A stretch of DNA of 64,000 nucleotides from Aedes albopictus (lineage: Eukaryota; Arthropoda; Insecta; Diptera; Culicidae): positions 373,550,706 through 373,614,705 of the forward strand of contig NC_085137.1 in assembly GCF_035046485.1 (NCBI RefSeq), written 5' to 3'. Positions within the stretch are counted from its first letter, which is position 1. Each line of letters opens with the position of its first letter. This document shows positions 23,097 to 35,766 of the stretch, one piece after another. The notes beneath the pieces are model-generated. The model ran no database searches. It had not been told where the DNA came from and was given only the letters and a program-made list of their open reading frames with translations. Position numbers and translations under genes: made by a program.

Positions 23097-24271
23097 TCAT
23101 TGATTACTTGGTACTTCTCTGAATTGTCATCCGATGCTAAGTAACGGCTGCATCACGCATACCAACGCATAAAAGTTTCATTTATTCAACGGATCAGTGT
23201 CAAAATGGATCGAATTGTGGTCCCTATACGGAGTTGTCACTACGTTAGACTTCGATGCATTATGTAAATATTTGGCCAGCAATTCCATGCAAATTCGGTC
23301 CCTGAAGGATATGTTTTGCTCCAACGCCAATGGTATGAACTTCCCCGCTCTGAGACTGAGGCGAAGTGTGATTCGAGGACATTTTGTGTCAGTCTGCCAC
23401 AGCACGACCCTCACGTATAATGCTGCGTATTTTTCCCGTAGTACTGACCGAGATGCGACACGTGCTTGCACTTGTTCTGATTCATCAAAGAAAAGAAACT
23501 GTTTTTTTTTACTCCAGACGACGATACTGTTTACGATATCGGATCATCATGTGCAAGATGAAATGGAAACATGTATGGTAAATTCCGTCGTTTTAAATTG
23601 CCATAACTTGTATTGAAACGAATATGGCTTAAACTAAACCAATATAGGGTAAGTGTACCAATTATGGCTATAGCACCAATTATACGCCATAGTTGATTTT
23701 CACCCGTTAACGATATAAATCAATCAGAAAAAAATTGTAAACAACAGATCACGTTCAGAAAAGATGGTTGCACTCATTTAAACTTCACATTTTATTCAAA
23801 TTATGGCAGAAATAAATCATTTTCCTTAAAATTTCGGCTTCCTTGCACCCATTTTCGCCATAGTGTACCAATTATGGCTAATCCCATAAGGAATGCATAC
23901 AAATAGTGCGAAAAGGAATCAAAGTTATAAAATATATCCATAACTGGTACAGGGTTCCTATCATTATTGGCACACGCTGTTATACATACTAAAAGTAGTT
24001 GTGGCTCCGTTTCTATATTTTTCCTGTAAAGTATGGAAACTAAGCTGTCTTTTAACATATTGATGACATTCGTTGGTCTTCTCGTTATATTTGTACAAAT
24101 CGTTTTCCTTAGGTAGTGCCATATTTGGTACAGACACCCTAGTTGCAGAATATTGTAAGACAGTTGATGCAATAAGTTTATGAACATAACAGATTAGTGT
24201 ACTTTTTGATTATGTAATGAAACTGTTGATTAACAATCATTTGCTATATTTATGTCCATGCTTTTTGTAGA
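23097..24271. other. Unassigned stretch with one unrecognised 139-codon frame
   Basis: 23197-23616 (+) has a 139-residue open frame of ordinary composition with a 97-residue frame opposite. Neither resembles a family I know and no splice context is clear. 23646-23670 is a TAGGGTAAGTGTACC MITE-like end and the phrase TGTACCAATTATGGCTA repeats at about 23865. Most likely transposon relics. Confidence 0.35.
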
Positions 24272-25902
24272 TAGGGTAAAAGCTCCCCTAGTGGAGGTAA
24301 AACCAATATTGGAGGTAGTGGCAATTAAGCACTATTTCGACCAAAAAGCTTGCAAATGACATTTTTAATAGATGCATCATACCTAATTAATAACATTAAT
24401 TCAGTTTTGGGTTCAGAATTTGCCGAAAAACCTATTTTAAACAATTATATTCCTTTTTTTGCTCCTTTGCACCTACACTCCCGTTCAAAAGTTTGGGGTC
24501 ACCCCCTCAAAAACATGTCATTTTTTTAGGCCCATATCTCCACCAATTTGCGTCCGATTTCAAAACCCTAGGTTTCATTCAAAAGATAATAAGTCAAAGA
24601 AACTTTGAACATGATTTAAAAGAAACTTTTTCAAAAAAATTGGTTTGTAAACTTAACCCAAAGTTGCCAAATTTTCTAAAAAATGAATATAAACTTACGG
24701 CAGTGTCGCTGGAAGTTGGGTCGACCAAATTTTAAAATGAGAGCGGTAATATGACCCATTTTCTATTAGCTTTCAACTGCTTTTTATAGAACTTAGCTAA
24801 AAAATATAGAAAAAAAATTATTAAGTAAATTAATCCTTGATGTCATCGACCAAAAGTTTGGGGTCACCCCTTAATATGATGTATCGGCCAAAAGTTTGGG
24901 GTCACTTTCGTAAAACATGGAAAAGTGATTTGGTGATATCTTCGTCATCTATAGTTCAATTTTAATTATTTTTGGCTCATTTCAAAGATAATCACCTAAA
25001 TTTACGTTTGATGCCTTCAACTTAACGTATTTAACGATTTTTGTATATAAAAATGTTATGTAAAGTTAGCACATTTTACCACGCTTCAAAAAATGAGGCA
25101 ACTTTACGTTAAGTTTTAGTATGTAAATTTCAACAAATATGTGTGGTTAAGTATCATTTATTTTGTTTCAAATAAGCCAAGAAGAATTAAAATTGAATGA
25201 AAGCTGACAAAGATATCAACAAATCACTTTTCCATATTTTACGATAGTGACCCCAAACTTTTGGCCGATACAGCATTTTGAGGGGTGACCCCAAACTTTT
25301 GGTCGATGACATCAAGGATTAATTTACTTAATAACTTTTTTTCTAGATTTTTTAGCTAAGTTCTGTAAAAAGCAGTTGAAAGCTAATAGAAAATGGGTCA
25401 TATTACCGCTCTCATCTTAAAATTTGGTCGATCCAACTTCCAGCGACACTGCCGTAAGTTTATATTCATTTTTTAGAAAATTTGGCAACTTTGGGTTATG
25501 TTTACATACAAATTTTTTTGAAAAAGTTTCTTTTAAATCATGTTCAAAGTTTCTTTGACTTATTATCTTTTGAATGAAACCTAGGGTTTTGAAATCGGAC
25601 GCAAATTGGCGGAGATATGGGCCTAAAAAAATGACATGTTTTTGAGGGGGTGACCCCAAACTTTTGAACGGGAGTGTATAATGGTGGCAGTGTTCCAATA
25701 GTGGCGCGTCCCATAAGAATTCAATGGGATGCGCCACTATAGGAACCAATGTTGAATTTTACCTCCATAATAGGAACCGTGTACCTATAGTTGGTGCAAG
25801 TGATTTATTAGAAAAAAACTGAAATAAACAATGGTTTTTACATTTTTCCTAGCAAATTTAAGTGAAGCTACTAATAGCAACACTATTGGTAAATTTACCC
25901 TA
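24272..25902. mobile_element. TAGGGTAAA MITE, split by a Tc1-type foldback
   Basis: Ends TAGGGTAAAAGCTCCCC and GGTAAATTTACCCTA; inner blocks include GTGGAGGTAAAACC and its inverse GTTGAATTTTACCTCC. The element at 24476-25676 is inserted within it. Confidence 0.6.
24476..25676. mobile_element. 1.2-kb foldback Tc1/mariner-type element
   Basis: Ends CACTCCCGTTCAAAAGTTTG and its inverse, bounded by TA (24474-24475, 25677-25678). Almost the whole length is a palindrome with arms near 600 bp. CAAAAGTTTGGGGTCAC occurs three times per arm (about 24486, 24850, 24890 and inverted near 25245, 25285, 25650). The terminal motif is the type widespread in Tc1-like transposons. No transposase. Confidence 0.88.
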
Positions 25903-27460
25903 TGATAAATTTTAATGAGTTTTAACAAGTTTCGTTCTATCACTCTTTATTTTAATCATTTATCAGCAATGAGACATTGAAAAAGTGTGTGGGTGGGAAG
26001 TAATAAATGGTAATTATTTGCAAGTTGCTGGTTGAAACTCCTACATTACAGATGCACTTTAAATGAATGAGCTTTTTGAACAATAGTTTGATTGAAAACA
26101 TATCAAGAGAAATGGATAATATCAACTTTCATGGTATGGAAGTGAAGAAAAATAACGGAAAAATTACAAATCCACAATGACAATAAACATTCCACAGGTT
26201 GATTATTTAAACCATAAGTAAATTGTCTATTGTTTGTTTGATATACATAGGTAAGCTATCTGTTTGTTTTATGTTTTGAAGCAGTTGAATGTGTTTGTCT
26301 GCTAAAAGAAATGAAACTAACGACAATAAACAACCAGAGCACAAGTTGAACGAAAGCACATTTTACTCATCATAATACAATATAATATTTTGCCAAAGAC
26401 ACTAACACTACAAATATAAACGAAACGCAGAATCAGAAGGTCGGCCGGTCCGGTCCAAGGGAAAATGTTGTAGAATTAGAAATGGTGCATAACATGACAA
26501 CTTTTATAACTGCTAGGCAAAGTGTGATCTCGTATGAACACTAGAAAAGATGGTTGACTATATAGGGATCGCGATTTTATTCAGGTTAGATGAAGTATTT
26601 TGTTAAGGCGAAGAACTAGGAATGACAGTTGATAGAATGCGTTACTATTTCCGTATATTTATGAAAGCCGTTGTGTCCAATTAGAATAGATTAATTTGAT
26701 GGAGCGCTTATTAGTTGGTTGTTGTGTCCTGCAAAATCAGTTTTGAGTGTACCGTTCACGCTATAACGTAAGAGTTTTAAACTACAAAATGAATATAATT
26801 TAATCCAGTGCTCGCTGCACATATAATGCAGAATCAATTTCATACAAATCAAAGACATTTTCTAGAGAAAAGAAGATACAAATATCGGAGTATGATTTCA
26901 ATGTTAGCAAAGCGAGGAACTAATATGAACTTTGCACTATATCAGACAAGTGTGATTATCTATAAAAATTATACAAACCGAATGATAGATCAACTACTAT
27001 CTTTTTGTATTAGTGAACCTTTATAGTAAACAACCATAGGAACCTGTAGAGCTATGTAATTTTAAATTCTTCCGATAGTGGCAAGTTACCTTTTGACATT
27101 GTTCACCAAACATGTATCTATAGAAGCAGCCATTTCGCCCCATGAAGAAAGGTATCTTATGGACAGAATCATTATTACTATAATCGTCCTATAGGAAAAC
27201 AAACAATGAAGCATACGATGAACTAGGAAACTGCTGCATAATGAGCCTAACAATATATACATATTATCAAGCTGAAAAGTATCAATAAGACAATAATTGT
27301 TCGGAATAATTGGAGAGGGCTACATGTTCAGGTAAAAGATGGCATAAACGACTCTGCTATAAACCATAAAAGAAGTTAATTTGTAAGGAAATTATTTGGA
27401 AAACCTAACACATACCATTAATATGAACACATTTTATATTCATGAAAATTCTGAAAAAAA
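25903..27460 (+). other. A-rich unique island
   Basis: Low-repeat DNA, A-rich on the + strand, with AATAAA at about 26180 and 26328. No coding frame beyond 72 codons. It reads like 3' UTR or intergenic DNA; no gene assigned. Confidence 0.4.
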
Positions 27461-27468
27461 CTGATAAG

Positions 27469-29218
27469 CAGGCTTGTCCGCACTGAGCGCATGAAAATTC
27501 TGCTCTTTGGATTTACACCTTCAAGCACATCATAAATTAGAAATCTTTCCATCTTATCAGATAGAAGGATGTTGAAATATTGTAAATGTCATTTCGAACT
27601 GTCAAAAAACCGCACCGCAGCGCCGCACGGGCCGTTCAAAGTGAAATTCACTAGAGTGTTTTCACCCGGGTGAAAATCTCTTTGCGCGCTCCGTGTGGCT
27701 CTGCGGTGCACGCTAAGGTCAATTTACCCAAATATGAGTAAAGTATACTCATAATCGCCAAAAAGTGCACAACCTCATTTTATGGGTAAAGTGGCTTTAC
27801 TAACTTATGGGTAAACGAGCACTACCCAAATATGAGTACTTGTGCTAACGAAAAATATAGGTAAATTTAACTCATATTTGCGTAATGAGATTGTGTTATA
27901 ATTTTCAAAGTTTTCTCGGAAAAAAAATGATGAAACATACATAATTGGTTTTTCTTTTTACTTAATTTAGACTTTATTAACTTTGATAGTTACATTCTAC
28001 TCACTTATAAATAATCTATTGTACTCCGACTCCCAGAGGTTCAGACTTTTCTGTGCATTGGCTTGGCGCTTCCGGACGGTAATCAGGATGAGTCGCTCAG
28101 ACGGGTTGCGGTTGGCTCTGGTGCGGGAGAATCGGAATCGTCGATCTGGTTGGGAAGTACTGATGGAAAACACACGTGATGTTTTTATGGGAATGTTGTA
28201 ACAGGCTATTGATTCAGCGTATTTTTGATCGGATCACCGTTTCCTTGCCGCTACAACCAAATTCGGCCTCTCTGGAGTTCGCAGTTTATATGATGACTGG
28301 ACGAATTGTTGAGGGACACGCTCGGGGACACTTAGTGCTGCAAAAGCTTGATATGGAAATTCCATGGGCGATTCGCGATATCGTGCAAAGATATCCATTG
28401 TCATTGGGACCTGAAATTATAATAAAAAAGTTACCAATTGAACTATTTATTGCTATTTGTCTTAATTGCTTGCCTTTTTCAAATCACATGGATTTTATCT
28501 CGGATTTTATTAAACCTTCCCTGCTCAAGTGATGCCAATTGTTAATCACACAGGTTTTTCTTGCTCCCGGCGCTACCGCCCGGTTATTTGAAGAAAAGAC
28601 GGTACCGGTGGTAATCCAGCAGAGTCCCTGACAGAGTCCGAGCTATTGATTGTGGTTGATCATGAGAAGGTTCTGGAACCGAATTCGGTCTTGCTGGACG
28701 GAGGAGTGTGCTGAATGTGGCAACTCGCGATCAAGAGAATCTTTCATCATTGTGACCTGAAATGATAAATAATATAGAGAAATAATCAATTAAATGAAAG
28801 TTTAATTATTTATTGGCTTACCTTTTAATGAAATCTGTTTAGAAGTTCCTGCTCCAGCGTGTTGATCAGTCTGTTTTTTACAAACACTTATTTTTCAGCC
28901 AAATATGGGTGAAGTTCAGTTACCCATATTTGGGTAAATTGACTTTACTGCTAATATGAGTAAATTTTACCGTTTTTTCTCAGTATATTTTACCCATATT
29001 ATGGGTTTTAAATGCAAAACCCAAATATGGGTAAATCGACTACCTATTTATAGGTAATCTGACCTTAGCGTGTGCGGTTTTTTGACAGTTCGAAATGACA
29101 TTTACAATATTTCAACATCCTTCTAGCTGATAAGATGGAAAGATTTCCAATTTATGATGTGCTTGATGATGTAAATCCAAAGAGCAGAATTTTCATGCGC
29201 TCAGTGCGGACAAGCCTG
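27469..29218. mobile_element. hAT-type element with 8-bp target duplication
   Basis: CTGATAAG flanks it exactly (27461-27468, 29219-29226). Ends are CAGGCTTGTCCGCACTGAGC and its inverse, with arms of about 190 bp. Next inside come many copies of ACCCAAATATGAGTA / TACCCATATTTGGGTAA on both sides. The core (about 27980-28860) is GC-richer with frames of 72 and 118 codons on + and splice-like sites on -, but no hAT transposase is recognisable. Confidence 0.88.
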
Positions 29219-29226
29219 CTGATAAG

Positions 29227-29939
29227 AGACATTAAACTTTAAGTGATTTGATATGAAGCCCATTAAGTTCAGGTTCGAAGTTCAAATTCATAATACAGAT
29301 CACCAAAATAACATTACAATGTTTTGTTTGTATAAAAAAAACATCAAAAGAACATGAATTGTCAATCATATAAACCGTAGTGCAAACCAAATCAATGAAC
29401 ACAGAGAGACAATAATTGTAAAATAGCCATCGCTCAAAAAGCTAATCTTTGGGTTGTATAACTTTGCAGCCAGCCATCGTCCTGCAAATGGAAACAGAAA
29501 TGTCGAATCTTTTATGTTTAGTGGATTAGAAAAAACAATCGGACAACACGTGAACCGACGACTTGTGACAATACTTTCCGGTGAAAATATGCGTGGGTTT
29601 CAGCTTTAACTAAACTATAGGAGATAAAACTACAAAAAAAAACAGAACAAGACAAAACAAATACGCTAGAAAGTTGAAAACAATACACTGAAACACATAT
29701 AACAAAATGGGATCGAAATTGAAACGAACGCGAAGTTGTGTAGAGCACTAGGGTGCAATTGGTTATAGTTCGCAGTTACTGATCGCATTAGAAATATTAT
29801 GTGTTCTAGGAAGCGTCTAAATGTTGTGGACAGAGAATTCGAGAAAGGTTGCGAAATTTTGAGATATGTGACAAAAACGGTTAGAGTAAAATTTTGGTTC
29901 GATGCGTTTGAGCTTCGATGATTTTATCACAAATCCCCT
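29227..29939 (+). other. A-rich unique island
   Basis: Same composition as 25903-27460, which it would adjoin if the hAT element were absent. No gene seen. Confidence 0.4.
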
Positions 29940-30206
29940 TAAATCCCTTCCAGCGCTACGGAAACCCCCTGAAACCTACAGGAACACCTCTGAATCTCCA
30001 TGAAACGTTTTTGACACTCGCAGAAACCTCCTGAAATGTCCCTGAAACCCCTTCGGAACCCCCTGGAATGCTTCTGAAACCCTTTGAAAACCAATTGAAT
30101 GAAATCCCCTGAAACTTCCTGAAACCACCTAAAACGCCCCTAAAACCCCCTGAGACCCCATGGAACTCCCTTGAAAACCCCTGAAACCCCCTGAGATCTC
30201 CTGGAA
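29940..30206 (-). repeat. CCCCTGAAACC minisatellite
   Basis: Tandem CCCTGAAAC/CCTGGAAT units, a sister of the GGAATTCC family. The 90-codon Gly/Phe-rich - strand frame is a period artefact. The array continues after the insertion, at 31267-31560. Confidence 0.85.
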
Positions 30207-30208
30207 TA

Positions 30209-31264
30209 CCCAGGTAACCACTAAGCATTTGAATAAACCGTGTATCAGCCCGTATTACGCATTTAAACTGCTTGCTGCCCTACATAAGCAGTTCGAATGC
30301 ATAGCTGCCTTAAGTTAGCATAAACTGTGCTGCTCAAAAGCTTTCGGCTGTTAATTAGCATTTCAACTGCTTGAAGTGGTTTCACTTGGCAGCATACAGA
30401 ATGCTTTTCAACTGCTCTTTAAATGCTAGGAGCAAAAAGGTTGGGAGATATGTTACGCATTTGGCAACACATTTTGTCTCTCTCTTACAGAGCCTCTGCT
30501 TCTGTTTACAAATTTGTGCATCTTATTTGTTTCTTCATTTTCCCCTACTCATCCAAAAGCACCAAAGAAAACATTACTGCAGCTGGATTGGATTGGGAAC
30601 TTGTCCATCAAAAAATCACCAATTATGTATCATTTCGTCGGAAAATATGTGCTGAATAGGTGGATGCTCTGGTGGATCATAGGATTGTTTGAAAGAGGGA
30701 AAAAGCAATCTTATTCCACAGATATTTAAAAGAAGGGATCGTAATGCTCTACCACAATGAAATATCTTAATGAAAACAAATTTTGGATGTTGAATCTGAA
30801 GCTGTTACTGAATCATTCTTTATATTGGCGATTAAATCAACGCACGCCACCGGGACAGCTTTAGCATCGTGGATCAGGAGCAACAGAATCCGAAGCAGAT
30901 ATGATTAATCAATCTCCGGATCGTAAGTTCAAACCTACATCATTACAAAAATCAGCAAAAATGTACCACCTAGCACCGGCTGGAATATGGAATGACGATG
31001 AAGCGGGGAAGCAGGCTTGAGAGAACGAGAAGCAGACGTCAATCTATTTTTTTTTTTTTTTGCTCGACGAGGCGTTACGCTTCTTTGACATTTCATCACG
31101 ACGTTCCTGAAGGGATAGCACTAAGACAGCCCGTTATTTTGCCAAAACCTGCTGTGAGGTAGCACTATAGGCGCATATACGGCTAATTGGCATTAAACGC
31201 CTTGTCGTAAAGGCTACTATAATGCTGAAGGAATGCTATTTTAAATGCTTACTGGTTACTTGGG
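30209..31264. mobile_element. TA-flanked element with CCCAGGTAACC ends
   Basis: Left CCCAGGTAACCACTAAGCAT, right ATGCTTACTGGTTACTTGGG, TA on both sides (30207-30208, 31265-31266). Subterminal copies of TTAGCAT and ATTTAAACTGC. Internal frames of 71-94 codons are unrecognised. The ends resemble the small element at 45477-45556. Confidence 0.75.
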
Positions 31265-31266
31265 TA

Positions 31267-31640
31267 CTCTTAGAGCATCTCCGAAACGCTCCTGGAACCA
31301 CCTGAAATATCCTTGAGCGCCCGGAAACCTTCCCTTGAAATCCTCTGGAACGCCTCTGCAACTCCATGAAATCCTGAAACACCCTGAATTCCTTTGAAAC
31401 CAGGGGTGTTAGTCTCTGAAACCCCTCTCGACCGCCCCCACATTTTTTGAGGAGTTTCTCTCAGGATTCTGCAGATAATCCTCCCAGGATTCTGCCGAGA
31501 ATCCTCCCAGGATTCTGCCGAGAATCCTCTAAGGATAAACTCCCCTGACACCCTTAAAACACCCCTTTCGTAGGTGTAGAATAAGCTTGATGTTAAAATA
31601 CACATTAATAAAAACAAAAAAAAAAAAAACCCTTTCATAT
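31267..31640 (-). repeat. CCTGAAACC / AGGATTCT minisatellite
   Basis: Continuation of 29940-30206 plus four AGAATCCTCCCAGGATTCTG units; ends in a poly-A run. The 122-codon - strand frame is not considered a gene. Confidence 0.8.
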
Positions 31641-31879
31641 TCTGAAATCCTTTGAGATCCCCTTGCTAAATTTCGAGCAAAATTTTGAAAAAAGGTGTAG
31701 AATCATGCCTCGCTATCATCTTATATTGCACAAGTACGTTGAGGAATAATTTTTATATTATATTTTTCTCATTAAGAAAAATCCATACCTTTGAAATCTT
31801 TTGAAAAATTTGCGAAAACTGAAGCAGGTTTTTCCATAAACTCGTCAATAACACAACTTTCACTAATCTGTCGCAAAAT
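31641..31879. other. AT-rich spacer between minisatellite blocks
   Basis: No feature recognised. Confidence 0.4.
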
Positions 31880-33815
31880 TTAAAGTACTCATCCATAAGT
31901 TCCCTCAGGTATTCCAGCAGGTGTTGCCTCAGGTATTCCATCAAAAGTTCCTTCAGAGATTATTTCAGGAGTATTCAAGATGCCTCCAGGATGCTCCAGG
32001 ATTTTCTACTGGAGGTCCTTTTGAAATCAGTCTAGGAGGTCCACCAGGGATTCCATCAGAAATTACTACAAGAGTTCCTGCAGAGATTAGTCCAGGAGTT
32101 AATTCAGAGATTCCTTCAATAGTTTCAGGGATTCGTGCAGATGTTTTTTTTTTTTTCAGAATTTCCTCTTGGTATTCCTTTAGAATTTCCTGTAGATATC
32201 TCTCCAGGTTTTCCTTTAGAGATTCTTACAGCAGGATTCGAAGATTCCTACAATAGTTCCTTCAGGAATTAGTCCAAGAGTTCCTCCTAAGATTTTTCCA
32301 GAAGTTCTTTCGGGATTTCCTCCAGAAGTTCTTTTATGGATTCTTCCAGGAGTTCTTCCAAGGATCACTCCTGGAGTTCTTTCGGTGATTTTTGCCAGAA
32401 GGATCCAGAGATTTCTTCAGAAGTACCTACAAGAGTTTCTTGAGCGATTCCTATATAATCAGGCATATCTCCAAGCTTTCCTTGAAGGATACTTCATGGA
32501 GTTCCTACAAGAACTCCTTCAGATGTTTTTATTTCCAAGGAGGCCTCCAGGATTTCCTTCTTGAATTCGTTCTTGAATTCTTTCGAGGATTCCGTCAGAA
32601 AGTTCATCGGGGATTTCTCCTGGGCTTCCTTCTAGGATTCCTGCTGGACTTTTCTCCTGGAATTCCTTCGAGGATTCCTCCTGGAATTCTTTCAGGGATT
32701 CCTCCTGGACTTTCTTCGGCGATTCGTCCTGAAATTCCTTCGAGAACTCCTCCAGGAATACCTTTGAGGATTCCTGCTGAAATTCCTGCGAGGATTCCTC
32801 CTGGAATGCTTTCGGTGATTCCTCTTGGAATTCCTTCGGAAGCTCCTCCAGAAAGACCTTCGGGGATTTCTCCAGAAATTCTTCCGAGGATTCCTTCTGG
32901 AATTCTCCCTGAAATTCCTCTAGTTATTTCTCCTGGAATTCTTTTGGAGATTTCTTTTGAAATTCCTGCGGAGATTCCTCCCGGAATTCTTTTAAGGATT
33001 CCTTCGGAAGTTCCTAAGGGGATTCCTCCTGGAATTTTTTCGGGGATTTCTCTTGGAATTCCTTCGGAGATTCTTTCTGGGATTCCTTCGGGGATTCCTC
33101 CTGGAATTCCTTCGGGGATTCCTCCGAGGATTCCTCCTGGAATGCCTTCCGAGGATTCCTCCTGGAATGCCTTCTGAGGATTCCTCCTGGAATAGCTCCG
33201 AGGATTCCTCCTGGTATTTCTCCGAGAATTCATTTTTAAATTTCTTCGGAGATTCCTCCTGGAATTCTTTAGAGGATTCCTAATGCAATTACTTTGTGTG
33301 CTCCTGGAATTTCTTCGGCGATTCCTCCTTGAATTACTTCGAGGATTCCTCTTGAAAGTTCAACGGGGCTTCCTCCTGACCGTGGATTCCTCCTGGAATT
33401 TCTCCGGGGATTCATCCTGAAATTCCTTCGGGTATTGCTCCTGGAATTCTTTCGAGGATTCCTTCTGGAATTCTTTCGAGAATTCCCCCTGGAAATCCTC
33501 CTGAAATTCCTTCGGAGATTCGTTTGGGGATTCCTCCTCGAATTTCTTCGGAGATTCCTCTAGGAATTCTTTCAAGGATTCATTCGGAAATTCCTCCGAG
33601 GATTCCTCCTGGAATTCTTTCCGGTTTTTTTGGAATTCCTTCGGAGATTCTTCCTGGGATTCCTTCGGGGATTCCTCCTGGAATTCCTACGAGGATTCCT
33701 CCTGGAATTCCTTCCGAGGATTCCTCCTAGAATTGCTACGAGCATTCCTCCTGATATTTCTCCGAGAATCTCTTCTTAAATTCCTTCGCAGATGCCTCCT
33801 GGAATTCCTTAGCTG
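31880..33815 (+). repeat. Large GGAATTCC minisatellite
   Basis: The most regular block: the 24-base unit is two 12-base halves of the form GGNATTCCTYCN. It gives frames of 261 codons on + (Gly-Ile-Pro-Pro/Ser repeats) and 209 codons on - (Gly-Ile-Pro-Gly/Glu repeats) over the same DNA. Many EcoRI-type GAATTC cores. Confidence 0.97.
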
Positions 33816-33818
33816 TAA

Positions 33819-33987
33819 GGCAGCGTCCATTCATTACGTAACGCAAAAATCGGAATTTTTCGACCCCCCCCCTCCCCCCTCCGTAACGCTTTTTTGTATG
33901 AAAATCCTTAAATTTTTGTATGAGCCGTAACGCTCGACCGTACTCCCCCCCTCCCCCTAGAGCGTTACGTAATTTGTGGACGGCGCC
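33819..33987. mobile_element. Harbinger-like MITE, TAA target duplication
   Basis: Ends GGCAGCGTCCATTCATTACG and ACGTAATTTGTGGACGGCGCC; TAA at 33816-33818 and 33988-33990. The interior has C/G runs flanking CGTAACGC. Three-base TWA duplications suit PIF/Harbinger. Confidence 0.8.
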
Positions 33988-33990
33988 TAA

Positions 33991-34460
33991 AGAATTAGCC
34001 TAAATGAACATATATGAACGAATAAAAAAAAAGAATTCCTTTGAGGACTCCTTATGGAATTCCTTTGGGTGCTCCTGGAATTTCTTCGGGGATACCTCCT
34101 GGAATTCTTTCGGGGACTCCGCTTGTAATTCCTTCTGGGGTTCCACCTGGAATTCATTTGAGGATTCCTTCTGTAATTCCTCTTGGAATTCCTTCGTGGA
34201 TTCCTCCTGGAATTCCTTCGAGAATTCCTTCCGCAGTTCCTCCGGAGATTCCTCCGGGGATTCCTCCTAAAATTGCTTCGAGGATCCCTCCTGGGCATCC
34301 TTCCGTCATTCCTCCTGAAAATTCTTCGGTTAATCCTCTTCGAATTCCTTCGTGGAGTCATTCTGGAAACCCGTCTGGTTTCCTTCTGGAATTCCTTCGG
34401 GGACTCTTCCTGGAATTCTTCGCGGAACTCCTTTACAATTTCAATTTGAGATTCCTTCAA
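33991..34460 (+). repeat. GGAATTCC minisatellite (continuation)
   Basis: Same array as 31880-33815 after the MITE. Overlapping frames on both strands (up to 157 codons) are artefacts. Confidence 0.95.
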
Positions 34461-35742
34461 AAGTTTATCAGCTATAGCTAAAAATAACTATTTTGCTGAA
34501 ATTTGCTTGAAGCTCGATTCTAAATTGAGCACGTTATGTATGAAAAATTCTGTTCGTTGATGACTTTTGTTTTATTTCTGTAAACTAGTGTTAGCTGTCA
34601 AAATTGCTAGGAATTTCAAAAATTTGGAAAAAAAAATGCTGAAAGTCAGTAATTCGTATTGCCAAATGCATTCAACACACGCAAAATCAGCAGTTTTCTG
34701 ATTACCAGCAAACATACTTTTATTTAAATCAGGTGTAATTCTATGAAATATTGAAAGTACTTATAATTTGGTGACGATTGGTGATATATTTTATGATGGA
34801 ATTACGGACAGTAGCAATAGAACATTGATTTGGTTTCTAACCGTTTGACTCTAAGCAATGGTGAGTTCTGAAAATCTGGAAAAGTGGAGTATGAGTGCAG
34901 TAGTGGTCAATAATTAGGATTAGCTCGACATAACCCATCAAAAACGCACACATTGGTAATTGTATTCAGCAGAAACCTAAAAAGTGAAAACTAATTCGGC
35001 AAAACTATCCTTATGTATAGTATGAAGAAAAACTGATGCTAGAGTATTTCTAGTATAGAACTGTAGTTGCTATCATTTACCGACATCGGGATCTTCATAG
35101 CGTACACTAAACACACATAACACAGACGAACACACGAATCTAATAGCTAAAATGATAGATTTTATGTATTTCTTCATATACAACAGGAACAAATTCATGT
35201 TAAGATTTATGGAACTCTAGGATTAGAATTGAAAGAATCACACATATATAATAAAATATTGAGCCAACGGTCAATATAGAACATATAAAAAATAAATCCA
35301 TACTGTATCGACGCAGAAACTAATGTGCTTTTGATATTGGTAGTATATAGACAATAACTTATATTGAAACAAAAACTAAAACGCTATTATCTGTTATACA
35401 GAAAAATTCATGTTAAATAGCAAAACAACACCGAACTGTGTGCGAGTGGATAATAAATTTGATACAAAACAGATCAAACACAAAACAATAAAATATTCCC
35501 GTAAGCTTTTTTAGCATACAACAAGCGCTACACAGACACATGAATGCCATAGTTTAAATGACAACAACATAGCATTGCTGGATAAGAAAACTAATTTTAT
35601 AAAATATTACTAAAAAATGATAACAGATAATCCGCAACTATTATCGCACATATGTCAATGCTAAACGAAATATTGAAAATGCAGTTTTATCGTGAAAACA
35701 ATATATTATTTTGCAGCCTTTACAATGTATACCACTACATTA
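34461..35742 (+). other. A-rich unique island
   Basis: A-rich on +, few repeats, several AATAAA-like sites (for example 35251, 35291, 35450, 35487). 34565-34600 carries a lone end of the CACTAGTTTACA MITE. No gene supported. Confidence 0.4.
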
Positions 35743-35766
35743 ACTAGACACCCTTATTGAAATGTT

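Noticed and set aside
32392..33233. Collagen-like Gly-Ile-Pro protein on either strand
   Set aside because: Both strands give comparable frames over the same minisatellite; the period is a multiple of three, so open frames are expected by chance.
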